Origin: Syngnathus acus
Lineage: Eukaryota; Chordata; Actinopteri; Syngnathiformes; Syngnathidae
Length of the DNA stretch: 64,000 nt
Reading direction: 5' to 3'
Assembly: GCF_901709675.1 (NCBI RefSeq)
Contig: NC_051098.1
Location: 15,805,464-15,869,463, forward strand
The notes beneath the pieces were generated by a model. That model saw only the letters and a program-made list of their open reading frames with translations. It did not search any database and was not told where the DNA came from. The position numbers were made by a program, and so were the translations under genes. The stretch's first letter is position 1. Each line of letters opens with the position of its first letter. Positions 11,599 through 22,436 of this stretch are shown in pieces.

Positions 11599-13965
11599 TT
11601 AAAAAGGTTTCTCGCCAGTGTGGATTCTTGTGTGCGTGTTTAAACTTCCCCTCCGAGACAATTTTTGGCCACAAATTGAGCTTGATAAAGGTTTCTCACC
11701 AGTGTGGATTCTTGTGTGCCTATTTAAACTTACCCTATGAGAGAATTTTTGGCCACAAACTGAGCATGAAAAAGGTTTCTCGCCAGTGTGGATTCTTGTG
11801 TGCTTTTTTAAACTTCCCCTCTCAGAGAATTTTTGGCCACAAACTGAGCATGAAAAAGGTTTCTCGCCAGTGTGGATTCTTGTGTGCATTGTTAAATGTC
11901 CCCTCTGAGAGAACATTTGGCCACAAACTGAGCATGAAAAAGGTTTCTCGCCAGTGTGGATTCTTGTGTGCATATTTAAATGCCCCCCCGTGTGGAATTT
12001 TTGGCCACAAACTGAGCATGAAAAAGGTTTCTCGCCAGTGTGGATTCTTGTGTGCACATTTAAACCTCCCCGCTGAGAGAACGTTTGGCCACAAACTGAG
12101 CATGAAAAAGGTTTCTCACCAGTGTGGATTCTTGTGTGCATATTTAAACTTACCCTATGAGAGAACTTTTGCCCACAAACTGAGCATGAAAAAGGTTTCT
12201 CGCCAGTGTGGATTCTTGTATGAATTTTTAAAGACCCACTCAGAGAGAATTTCTGACCACAAACTGAGCATGAAAAAGGTTTCTCGCCAGTGTGGATTCT
12301 TGTGTGCATTGTTAAATTTCCACTCTGAGAGAATCTTTGGCCACAAACTGAGCATGAAAAAGGTTTCTCGCCAGTGTGGATTCTTGTGTGCATTGTTAAA
12401 TGTCCCCTCTGAGAGAACATTTGGCCACAAACTGAGCATGAAAAGGGTTTCTCGCCAGTGTGGATTCTTGTGTGCATATTTAAATGCCCCCCCGTGTGGA
12501 ATTTTTGGCCACAAACTGAGCATGAAAAAGGTTTCTCGCCAGTGTGGATTCTTGTGTGCATTGTTAAATGTCCCCTCTGAGAGAACATTTGGCCACAAAC
12601 TGAGCATGAAAAAGGTTTCTCACCCGTGTGGATTCTTGCGTGCATATTTAAACTTCCCCTCTGAGAGAACTTTTGGCCACAAACTGAGCATGAAAAAGGT
12701 TTCTCGCCAGTGTGGATTCTTGTGTGCATTGTTAAAGATCCACTCTGAGAGAATCTTTGGCCACAAACTGAGCATGAAAAAGGTTTCTCGTCAGTGTGGA
12801 TTCTTGTGTGCTTTTTTAAACTTCCCCTCTCAGAGAATTTTTGGCCACAAACTGAGCATGAAAAAGGTTTCTCGCCAGTGTGGATTCTTGTGTGCATTGT
12901 TAAAGATCCACTCTGAGAGAATCTTTGGCCACAAACTGAGCATGAAAAAGGTTTCTCACCAGTGTGGATTCTTGCGTGCATATTTAAACTTCCCTTCCAA
13001 GAGAACTTTTGCCCACAAACTGAGCATGAAAAAGGTTTCTCGCCAGTGTGGATTCTTGTGTGCTTTTTTAAACTTCCCCTCTCAGAGAATTTTTGGCCAC
13101 AAACTGAGCATGAAAAAGGTTTCTCGCCAGCGTGGATTCTTGTGTGCATATTTAAACTTCCCCTCAGAGAGAATTTCTGGCCACAAACGGAGCATGAAAA
13201 AGGTTTCTCGCCAGTGTGGATTCTTGTGTGCATTGTTAAATGTCCCCTCTGAGAGAACATTTGGCCACAAACTGAGCATGAAAAAGGTTTCTCGCCAGTG
13301 TCATCATCATCATCAGCATCAGGAACATGTGACAACACGTCATCACTATCTGATGGTGGAGCTGCTCGTGATGCCCCACAGTGGTCTCCATCACTTTCTC
13401 TGGTCATATGTGGACTTGAGCTGCAGCTTGGAGGCTCCGCCCCTTTGCTCACCTCATGTTGAGCCTCATCTAAACGCTTCACAAGTACACCAGTCAATGG
13501 CATCTCGCAGGTATCTTCCTCCTCCTTTTTGATGTCGCAGGAGTCCTCTCCGTCCTCTTTCTGACAAGGCCGCTCCGGCTCTTCCTCCTCTTTTATAGTG
13601 CAAAGAAACTTCTGCTCCATTTGTTCATTGAAGTGGTGGACCTCTTTGCCCACATCTTCCTCTTTAATGCGAGTGCGGTCTGGCTCCTCCTGCTTAGGAC
13701 GAATAGCTTCACTGATGTCTGCAAAACAGGACAAACATATATTAACAATGAAAGTTACAGTTGAAGAGAAACTGGCAAAAAAAACGATACAGGGGCTTTT
13801 TCAATCGGCATATCACACATGATTTCGATAGAATTCATAATAGAAACTAGACGTGTACTAACCTGCTCTGCGCAACACAACATAAGGCTGCAGCCAAAGA
13901 TGTTCCGGTCGTCGATGACTGCGGTCCATTTCCTTCACGTACTTTGCTGTGGTCCTTGCAAACAT
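11599..13965 (-). CDS. C2H2 zinc-finger gene A, 20 fingers
   Basis: Exon with the start codon at 13965-13863 (34 codons, [15 protein letters not shown]... ending VVLRRA, phase 1) joins 13718-11599, giving 740 residues. An acidic region with SUMO-type motifs (RIKEED, TIKEEEE, IKKEEED) and a poly-Asp run precedes the finger array, whose linkers are HTGEKPF. Residues at helix positions -1,2,3,6 run QGHM, LGSM, EGSK, WGSM, QGSM, EGSK, QGSM, QGSM, QGHM, TGHM, QGHM, QGNM, LGSI, HVSM, QGGV, TGHM, QGHM, EGSK, HVSR, RGST. The last finger has lost its first cysteine (SSSICGQ). Likely a nuclear DNA-binding repressor; the target is unknown. There is no KRAB or SCAN domain. Poly-Asp runs straight into a linker, so the first fingers kept in C, E, F and G are missing here. 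Confidence 0.88.
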
Positions 13966-14129
13966 TTTCCCACTGTGATCACAAAACTGGTTCAACGATA
14001 TTTGGCTTACAAAAGTGTCTTTTGGACAGCGGCAAGCGAGCTATTTGTTGAAGTAATTGACAGGCGCAAATCATGGTCAGGTTAGACAAACTTATATCAT
14101 TTTTCATGTTCATATGTGTGTAAATCTTC

Positions 14130-14230
14130 TTATTTCATATAGAATCGATCTTTATTGTCATTGTCACATGTACAACGACATTTATATAAACATGACTGCT
14201 CAATCAGCACACAGAGCTGCGTAACCTTCC
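14130..14230 (-). repeat. LINE 3' tail in intron 1 of each zinc-finger unit
   Basis: The plus strand reads ATCGATCTTTATTGTCATTG then TCACATGTACAACGACATTT. It is the reverse complement of an L2-type tail ending in ACAATAAAGAT. The same tail ends the intact L2-like LINE at 41733. It lies at the same place in all units (18656, 24967, 31116, 35505, 40207, 47530), so it was present before the array expanded. Confidence 0.6.
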
Positions 14231-14574
14231 AATACAGACAGATAGATACCAAATGGTCAGGTGACCACACCAAGTAGTCAGAAATGTGCCTTATAAGGAC
14301 ATCCTTTTGCTTTCCCGCCTTTTCCGGACAGTACAAAACCTGGAAGGTGGGGGTTGTTGTTTGGTCTGCTGGATTGCCACGTGTACTGACCGCCATCATA
14401 CAAATCAAGATCTTGCCAATAAAGATAACTCCACATCTTTGTTTTTCATTCTCAACGACGGACATCTCAAACAACACGCAATAGGCGTCAACTTCGACTT
14501 GTTTTGTTTACAACGTGAACTTAAAGCGACCCAATACACACACAACCGCATTTCATGTAGATCGGACCTGTTTT

Positions 14575-14635
14575 AGCAAACGTGATTACGCGTTATCATC
14601 TGGTAGATTACGCGTTATCATCTGGTAGAGTGCAT
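14575..14635. repeat. Two-copy direct repeat in intron 1 (TTACGCGTTATCATCTGGTA)
   Basis: The 20-base phrase TTACGCGTTATCATCTGGTA occurs twice in direct succession (14586 and 14607), followed by GAGTGCATGATTCAAG. The doublet is kept in all seven units (for example 19079, 26630, 31540, 35929, 40633, 49007), with only single-base changes. Confidence 0.7.
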
Positions 14636-14918
14636 GATTCAAGAATTTTATTGCCCATGTTCGAGCCTGCCTGCAACCATCACTGCTAATCCTCGACTTT
14701 GACTATTTCCACAGTACAGTATTACTCTTGGTCCGGGCAAGAACCAGCATGTGATGATGGCTCATTTGAGATCCAACATTCGTCGAGGATAATCAAGCTA
14801 AACAGCATAAAGTTAGCACTGTGCTAGCTACCACGCTAATGAAAGCGACCCGCACTTCTGTACAGCAACCAAGCAGACTACAAATAACGTTGAATATGAT
14901 CACTTAGTCGCAACTTAC

Positions 14919-15072
14919 CTCTTTCGTCGTTGCGGTTGTCGTGTAGCTAATGTTACTGATCCACCACATACGTTGCGTGTTTATCGGATGCAGCCGAATG
15001 GAAGGCGACGCGCTTCTGTTTGAGGATTTCAACCACGCGCGGTTTTGTTGTAGTCGCTTTACTTCCTGTTAC
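14919..15072 (-). promoter_or_regulatory. Leader exon and promoter of zinc-finger gene A
   Basis: On the minus strand a consensus donor (GTAAGTTG) follows CGACGAAAGAG at 14919. The preceding conserved stretch would be a non-coding first exon, spliced to the acceptor just upstream of the ATG at 13965. Its upstream edge carries an ETS-type CAGGAAGT and an adjacent TGACATCAT. The same block occurs in all seven units. Confidence 0.55.
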
Positions 15073-16607
15073 GTATTGATGATGTCATTTGAGTGAGGTC
15101 CCGGACGCCCTCTAGCGGAAGACACTGGGACGTTTGTATGTTGTTGACCAGCAAAGTTGGAGGCGAATTGCACTCACGTAATTGGCTGTATTTTGCAAAT
15201 ATACGGCCCAATCATACCTGCAAACCGACCAGGTGACAAGCAAAGATTGTCCACTCTGATTGGTTAGATGATTTGTAAATTGTTACCCTGAATGCAACAG
15301 TTTTAGGAGAATGTTTTTATTGCACTGCCGTTGCCAAGAAAAGCTAAAGAGAAGCAAATGCACGATATTGGCAAAAGTACGTTCTTCAAAAATGATTTTA
15401 ATGTCTTCAAAATAATTCAAATGATCTAGCACAGTTAAATATCAAAGTATTAAATGTTCGAAATGTCCCCCTTCAACATTGCAACGTCACACAAACTTAA
15501 GAGCTGAACTCTGTAGTTATACTATCAAGTCAGGGTTGGTTGGGTTTTAAGGTTGGGTCTGAAACCAGGAAGGAGGTGGTTAGGGTCTGTAGTTTGGGTT
15601 GTGGTTTTATGAAAGGGTTGATGTTTCAAATGAGGGTTTCAAGAGTATTGTAGATGTAATAGTAATAAATTAGATTCATATAACGCCCCTGCTCCTTTAA
15701 AATGCACCTTTTGGTAAATATATTTCGTTTCTACCGCTAATAGTGGCACTTGTCTTTGTCCTTGTCTGTTATTTATCCTTTTTAAAATGTGGCACTTGTA
15801 TTCTTGCATTCTTGTATGCTGCTGTGACAAGTACATTTCCCCGCTGTGGGATAAATAAAGTTCTATCATCATCATCATCATCAACTGACAGAAGATTAAT
15901 AGTCTTAATTAGGATCCTATAATTTAAAAATAATTTCATACAAATACAATTAGGTTGAGACGTCAATACTGTGAGATAAACAACTCTTTAATGAAATGTC
16001 TTAATACATCTCAAGTACATTTTAACATGTTATTAGTAAGGTAAAGTAACAAAAAAACTGTTGAAGAAAAATGGGGGATATCCAACACTATTTCATTTTA
16101 TTGATACACATCATCATCATCATCGGTTTAAAGTCCGCTTTCCAGGCATGAACATGAAAAGCTGAGCAAAACAAAATCCTGAACCAACACTAATAAGAAC
16201 CAAGCAACTTGCCCTAAATATGAACACACAACTAAAAACAAAATAAACTTCAAGTATCATGAAAAATACAAAATTATTATCATCCCGAGGCCGGTTAACT
16301 TTATTTTCAAATTCATAGGTAAAACTAAAATGAATTGAACTTCTCACTGTCGTAAAGGAAAGGAGTTCAGCATCTCAATCAAAAGGTGCATACTAGAATA
16401 GAACGATCATTGATGCATAAACTCATAAAGTCTGCTCAAATAGAAGGTGAGAACTTCATGGATCAGTGCCCATCTCTCCAAAACACTCAGAATTCTTAAT
16501 AGAGACTCTTTGGCAACTGACTGAGCAGGCAACAGGTTTCTCTCCAGTGTGGGCTCCTGCGTGCCTGATTAAGTTTACCCTAAGAGACTGTTTGGCCGAA
16601 CTGAGCA

Positions 16608-18477
16608 TTAAAAAGGTTTCTCGCCAATGTGGATTCTTGTATGCCTGTTTAAGTTATGCTTATGACTGAATTTTTGGCCACAAACTGAGCACAAAAAAGG
16701 TTTCTCGCCAGTGTGGATTCTTGTATGACTGTTTAAGTTTCCCTTTATAGAGAATTTTTGGCCACAAACTGGGCATGAAAAAGGTTTCTCGCCAGTGTGG
16801 GTTAACGTGTGCGAATTTAAATTGGCCCTCCGAGTGAACTTTTGGCCACAAACTGAGCATGAGAAAGGTTTCTCACCGGTGTGGATTCTTGTGTGCGTAT
16901 TTAAATTTACCCTATGAGAGAGTTTCTGGCCACAAACTGAGCATGAAAAAGGTTTCTCGCCAGTGTGGGTTAATGTGTGCATTGTTAAATGTCCCCTCTG
17001 AGAGAACTTTTGGCCACAAACTGAGCATGAAAAAGGTTTCTCACCAGTGTGGATTCTTGTGTGCCTATTTAAACTTACCCTATGAGAGAATTTTTGGCCA
17101 CAAACTGAGCATGAAAATGGTTTCTCACCAGTGTGGATTCTTGTGTGCATATTTAAATGTGCCCTCCGGGAGAACTTTTGCCCACAAACTGAGCATGAAA
17201 AAGGTTTCTCGCCAGTGTGGATTCTTGTGTGCCTATTTAAAAGCCCCCTCGTGAGGAATCTTTGGCCACAAACTGAGCATGAGAAAGGTTTCTCACCAGT
17301 GTGGATTCTTGTGTGCCTATTTAAACTTACCCTATGACAGAATTTCTGGCCACAAACTGAGCATGAAAAAGGTTTCTCGCCAGTGTGGATTCTTGTGTGC
17401 GTATTTAAACTTCCCCTCCGAGAGAATTTTTGGCCACAAACTGAGCATGAAAAGGGTTTCTCGCCAGTGTGGGTTAATGTGTGCGAATTTAAATTGCCAC
17501 TCTCAGAGAATTTTTGGCCACAAACTGAGCATGAAAAAGGTCTCTCGCCAGTGTGGATTCTTGTGTGCTTTTTTAAACTTCCCCTCTCAGAGAATTTTTG
17601 GCCACAAACTGAGCATGAAAAAGGTTTCTCGCCAGTGTGGCTTAATGTGTGCGTATTTAAATGTTCCCTCCGAGAGAATTTTTGGCCACAAACTGAGCAT
17701 GAAAAAGGTTTCTCACCAGTGTGGATTCTTGTGTGCTTCTTTAAAGATCCCCTCTGAGAGAACATTTGGCCACAAACTGAGCATGAAAAAGGTTTCTCGC
17801 CAGTGTCATCATCATCATCATCATCAGCAGCAGGAACATGTGACAACACGTCATCACTATCTGATGGTGGAGCTGCTCGTGATGCCCCACAGTGGTCTCC
17901 ATCACCTTCTCTGGTCATATGTGGACTTGAGCTGCAGCTTGGAGGCTCCGCCCCTTTGCTCACCTCATGTTGAGCCTCATCTAAACGCTTCACAAGTACA
18001 CCAGTCAATGGCATCTCGCAGGTATCTTCCTCCTCCTTTTTGATGTCGCAGGAGTCCTCTCTGTCCTCTTTCTGACAAGGCCGCTCCGGCTCTTCCTCCT
18101 CTTTTTTAGTGCAAAGAAACTTCTGCTCCATTTGTTCATTGAAGTGGTGGACCTCTTCGCCCACATCTTCCTCTTTAATGCGAGTGCGGTCTGGCTCCTC
18201 CTGCTTAGGACGAATAGCTTTACTGATGTCTGCAAAACAGGACAAACACATATTAACAATGAAAGTTACAGTTGAAGAGAAACTGGCAAAAAAAAACGAT
18301 ACAGGGGCTTTTTCAATCAGCATATCACACATGATTTCGATAGAATTCATAATAGAAACTAGACGTGTACTAACCTGCTCTGCGCAACACAACATAAGGC
18401 TGCAGCCAAAGATGTTCCGGTCGTCGATGACTGCGGTCCATTTCCTTCACGTACTTTGCTGTGGTCCTTGCAAACAT
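16608..18477 (-). CDS. C2H2 zinc-finger gene B, 14 fingers
   Basis: Start exon 18477-18375 (34 codons) joins 18229-16608, giving 574 residues. The acidic KEE-rich region is as in gene A, with a longer poly-Asp run of seven. Helix contact residues (-1,2,3,6) are QGSK, REHT, EGSK, EGNS, RGST, HVSR, TGLR, RAHM, HVSR, QGHM, HVNT, RANS, IGNS, HHNR. All fingers keep C2H2 ligands, and the array is the most diverse of the truncated-front type (A, B, D). The last linker is HIGEKPF, directly followed by the shared stop codon at 16608-16610. Presumed nuclear DNA-binding protein; partner and target unknown. Confidence 0.88.
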
Positions 18478-19474
18478 TTTCCCACTGTGATCACAAAACT
18501 GGTTCAACGATATTTGGCTAACAAAAGTGTCTTTTGGACAGCGGCAAGCGAGCTATTTGTTGAAGTAATTGACAGGCGCAAATCATGGTCAGGTTAGACA
18601 AACTTTTATCATTTTTCATGTTCATATGTGTGTAGATCTTCTTATTTCATATAGAATCGATCTTTATTGTCATTGTCACATGTACAACGACATTTATATA
18701 AACATGACTGCTCAATCAGCACACGGAGCTGTGTAACCTTCCAATACAGACAGATAGATACCAAATGGTCAGGTGACCACACCAAGTAGAAATGTGCCTT
18801 ATAAGGACATCCTTTTGCTTTCCCGCCTTTTCCGGACAGTACAAAACCTTCTTACCTGGAAGGTGGGGGTTGCTGTTTGGTCTGCTGGATTGCCACGTGT
18901 ACTGACCGCCATTAAACAACCCAATAAATCTTTGTTTTTCTTTCTCAACGACGGACATCTCAAACAACACGCAATAGTCGTCAACTTCGACTTGTTTTGT
19001 TTACAACGTGAACTTAAAGCGACCCAATACACACACAACCGCATTTCATGTAGCTCGGACCTGTTTTAGCAAACGTGATTACGCGTTATCATCTGGTAGA
19101 TTACGCGTTATCATCTGGGAGAGTGCATGATTCAAGAATTTTATTGGCCATGTTTGAGCGTGCCAAATTTGACTTCGGTACGAAGGCATTGAGATTGAAA
19201 ATCGGGAGCATGCCTGCCCGCAACCATCACTGCTAATCCTTGACTTTGAGTATTTCCACAATACAGTATTACTCTTGGTCCAGGCAAGAACCAGCATGTG
19301 ATGATGGCTCATTTGAGATCCAACATTCGTCGAGGATAATCAAGCTAAATAGCATAAAGTTAGCACTGTGCTAGCTACCACGCTAATGAAAGCGGCCCGC
19401 ACTTCTGTACAGCAACCAAGCAGTACTACAAATAACGTTGCATATGATCACTTAGGTCCATCGTCGCAACTTAC

Positions 19475-19629
19475 CTCTTTCGTCGTTGCGGTTGTCGTGT
19501 AGCTAATGTTACTGATCCACCACATACGTTGCGTGTTTATCGGATGCAGCCGAATGGAAGGCGACGCGCTTCTGTTTGAGGATTTCAACCACGCGCGGTT
19601 TTGTTGTAGTCGCTTTACTTCCTGTTACG
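19475..19629 (-). promoter_or_regulatory. Leader exon and promoter of zinc-finger gene B
   Basis: Copy of the block seen in unit A. The donor GTAAGTTG starts at 19474, and the ETS-type CAGGAAGT lies at the upstream edge. A GGTCCATCG variant flanks the donor on the intron side. Confidence 0.55.
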
Positions 19630-20285
19630 TAATGATGATGTCATTTGAGTGAGGTCCCGGACGCCCTCTAGCGGAAGACACTGGCACGTTTTTATGTTGT
19701 TGACCAGCAAAGTTGGAGGCGAATTGCACTCACGTAATTGGCTGTATTTTGCAAATATACGGCCCAATCATACCTGCAAACCGACCAGGTGACAAGCAAA
19801 GATTGTCCACTCTGATTGGTTAGATGATTTGTAAATTGTTACCCTGAATGCAACAGTTTTAGAATAATGTTTTTATTGCACTGCCGTTGTCAAGAAAAGC
19901 TCAAGAGAAGCAAATGCACGATATTGGCAAAAGTACGTTCTTCAAAAATGATTTTAATGTCTTCAAAATAATTCAAATGATCTTGCACAGTTAAATATTA
20001 AAGTATTAAATGTTCGAAATGTCCCCCTTCAACATTGCAACGTCACACAAACTTAAGAGCTGAACTCTGTAGTTATACTATCAAGTCAGGGTTGGTTGGG
20101 TTTTAAGGTTGGGTCTGAACAATGTTCCCTCTAATTTTTCATGTATCTGGGCATACACACAAGCTCCCTGAGCAAACTGAGGACTACGGTGAGCAACATC
20201 AGATATGCACGCTTTATTTCTAAATAAGTAATTTGGTCCACTTAAAAAAAGACAAAAATCTGAAAAATGGGATGTGTAGATGTTA

Positions 20286-20360
20286 TACAGTATGTGAGAG
20301 TCCTGCTTTGGCCATGGGAAGAGTCCTGCTTTGGCCATGGGAAGAGTCCTGCTTTGGCCT
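20286..20360. repeat. Three tandem copies of a 24-bp unit inside the hAT element
   Basis: GAGTCCTGCTTTGGCC occurs three times at 24-bp spacing, the first two followed by ATGGGAA. A young minisatellite within the transposon. Confidence 0.75.
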
Positions 20361-20647
20361 GGCTGAGGGTCCTGTTCTGGAAGATATGAGACATATACAC
20401 CTTTCAGACATAACATTTTGCTCACATTAAAACATTCACATTTTGCACAATGACTTGTGTTGCAGCTTGTGATACAGTGCAAATTCCTGTAACACTGTCT
20501 GTAAAATATCTAATTACACCGTTTTTCTTGGCATTTCTACTACCCATAAATGATCTAATAGTAACAACATTTAATGATTAATATCCATAAAGACAAAATC
20601 TTAATGACCGTCACTAGAATATGCACAAATCTGACTTAAATCTGACC

Positions 20648-21064
20648 TTATTTTTCACATCTGTCATTCTCACTTCTCCAATGGTTGTACACTTTGTCCA
20701 GGTTGATGGCTTCGTCTGCTTCTTGCTTTGACTTTATGCGCATCAGCTGGTCCAAATGTGTCACTTCAAGACGATTTCTGGATTTTGTTTTGATATGATT
20801 CATTAAACTAAATCCTCTTTCACAGTCGGCATTGGAAGCTTGAAATGTAGCACAAATATCCACAAGCTGTGAGATCTCCTTTAGCTCCTCACATCTAAGT
20901 AGACCTTTCTCACTTGAAAAAGAAAAAATCTCACCCAATTTCACCGCTTTTTCTTCAATTTGCACATACTCCGACAGCCATTCCATCTTAAAAGAACTGC
21001 ATTTCTTTCGTATCGTATCATTGGCTGGACACCTGTAACTCACTGAGTGAGAAACAAAAAACAC
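20648..21064 (-). pseudogene. hAT transposase C-terminal fragment
   Basis: A 138-residue open frame. Its core, ATFQASNADCERGFSLMNHI, continuing into RLEVTHLDQLMRIK, matches the hAT-type C-terminal dimerisation region found in domesticated and active hAT transposases. Catalytic segments upstream (the DDE residues) are absent, and the N-terminal part of the frame reads through probable intron or junk. A remnant, not a host gene. Confidence 0.8.
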
Positions 21065-21646
21065 AATATTATTGGGCGAACTAATTAGATTAGGTCTAAT
21101 ATTAATATAATATTATAATTGATATAATATACAATAATATATTATGATCTAATATTAATTAATACGTTATGTTGATGTTGTTTATGCGCTGGATAGATTT
21201 TCTTGTGCGCTGAGAATGTGCGGGCAGTGCGCGATTGCGCACGCGCGCAGTTTAGAGGGAACATTGGGTCTGAAACCAGGAAGGAGGTGGTTAGGGTTTG
21301 TAGTTTGGGTTGTGGTTTTATGAAAGGGCTGATGAGGGTTTCAAGAGGATTGTAGACGTAATAGTAATAAATTAGATTCATATAACGCCCCTGCTCCATT
21401 AAAATGCACCTTTTGGTAAATATATTTCGTTTCTACCGCTAATAGTGGCACTTGTCTTTGTCTGTTATTTATCCTTTTTATAATGTGGCACTTGTATTCT
21501 TGCATTCTTGTACGCTGCTGTGACAAGTAAATTTCCCCGCTGTGGGATAAATAAAGTTATATCATCATCATCATCAACTGACAGAAGATTAATAGTCTTA
21601 ATTAGGATCCTATAATTGAAAAATAATTTCATACAAATACAATTAG

Positions 21647-21772
21647 TCAAAGTCAAAGTCAAAGTCAGCTTTATTGTCAATCCCTTCATATGTCAAGACA
21701 CACAAAAACCGAAATTCCGTTTCCTCCATCCCACGGTGACGAGACATACAAGTAGGCGACACAAAACAAAAA
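21647..21772 (-). mobile_element. LINE/SINE 3' tail with AAAGTC repeats
   Basis: A 126-bp insertion flanked by AATTAG at 21641-21646 and 21773-21778, with the empty site visible in the other units. It begins TCAAAGTCAAAGTCAAAGTC, then AGCTTTATTGTCAAT. This is the reverse complement of a retroposon 3' end whose tail is a TTTGAC microsatellite. Severely 5'-truncated. Confidence 0.7.
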
Positions 21773-22436
21773 AATTAGGTTGAGACGTCAATACTGTGAA
21801 GTAAACAACTCTTTAATGAAATGTCTTAATACATCTCGAGTACATTTTAACATGTTATTAGTAAGGTAAAGTAACAAATAAAACTGTTGAAGAAAAATGG
21901 GGGATATCCAACACTATTTCATTTTATTGATACACATCATCATCATCATCATCGGTTTAAAGTCCGCTTTCCAGGCATGAACATGAAAAGCTGAACAAAA
22001 CAAAATCCTGAACCAACACTAATAAGAACCAAGCAACTTGCCCTAAATTTGAACACACAACTAAAAACAAAATAAACTTCAAGTATCATGAAAAATACAA
22101 AACTATTATCATCCCGAGGCCGGTTAACTTTATTTTCAAATTCATAGGTAAAACTAAAATGAATTGAACTTCTCACTGTCGTAAAGGAAAGGAGATCAGC
22201 ATCTCAATCAAAAGGTGCATACTAGAATAGAACGATCACTGATGCATAAACTCATAAAGTCTGCTCAAATAGAAGGTGAGAACTTCATGGATCATTGCTC
22301 ATCTCTCCAAAACACACAGAATTCTTAATAGAGACTCTTTGGCAACTGACTGAGCAGGCAACAGGTTTCTCTCCAGTGTGGGCTCCTGTGTGCCTGATTA
22401 AGCTCACCCTGAGAGACTGTTTGGCCGAACTGAGCA

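Larger units (their letters stand above)
9975..15712. repeat. Segmental duplication unit A of seven
   Basis: Begins where the shared sequence AAATATATTTCGTTTCTACC starts and ends at TGCACCTTTT, the junction repeated at every unit boundary. It contains, left to right, a LINE-like tail with an ATC microsatellite, the 3' flank of zinc-finger gene A, gene A, and its leader exon and promoter. A TA-flanked DNA transposon at 10182-11001 is private to this unit. Confidence 0.8.
20120..21266 (-). mobile_element. hAT-superfamily DNA transposon, internally deleted
   Basis: A 1147-bp insertion with 15-bp perfect terminal inverted repeats, CAATGTTCCCTCTAA. A perfect 8-bp target duplication GGTCTGAA lies at 20112-20119 and 21267-21274. 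The empty site is readable in the other units (GGTTGGGTCTGAAACC). The 8-bp duplication and the transposase fragment inside identify hAT. The middle and 5' part of the transposase are missing, so the copy is non-autonomous. Confidence 0.92.
15713..21414. repeat. Segmental duplication unit B of seven
   Basis: Same order as unit A: LINE-like tail plus ATC microsatellite, 3' flank, zinc-finger gene B, and leader exon. Near its right-hand end it is interrupted by a 1147-bp hAT element at 20120-21266. Confidence 0.8.

Noticed and set aside
11600-13290. 84-bp regular repeats that could be mistaken for a satellite or CRISPR array
   Set aside because: The period is exactly one zinc finger plus linker (28 codons), with C2H2 ligands in frame on the minus strand. 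This is also a vertebrate genome.
11583-13532. Long plus-strand open frame (649 codons) opposite zinc-finger gene A, with similar ones opposite D (28514-30505) and E (33322-34446)
   Set aside because: They are the antisense of an 84-bp periodic finger array. One open antisense frame stays open in every repeat, giving a monotonous [12 protein letters not shown] pattern without known domains.
11599-13965. KRAB or SCAN zinc-finger class
   Set aside because: No KRAB A-box or SCAN sequence is seen in the start exon or acidic region. The N-terminus is of a fish-type ARTTAKY form.
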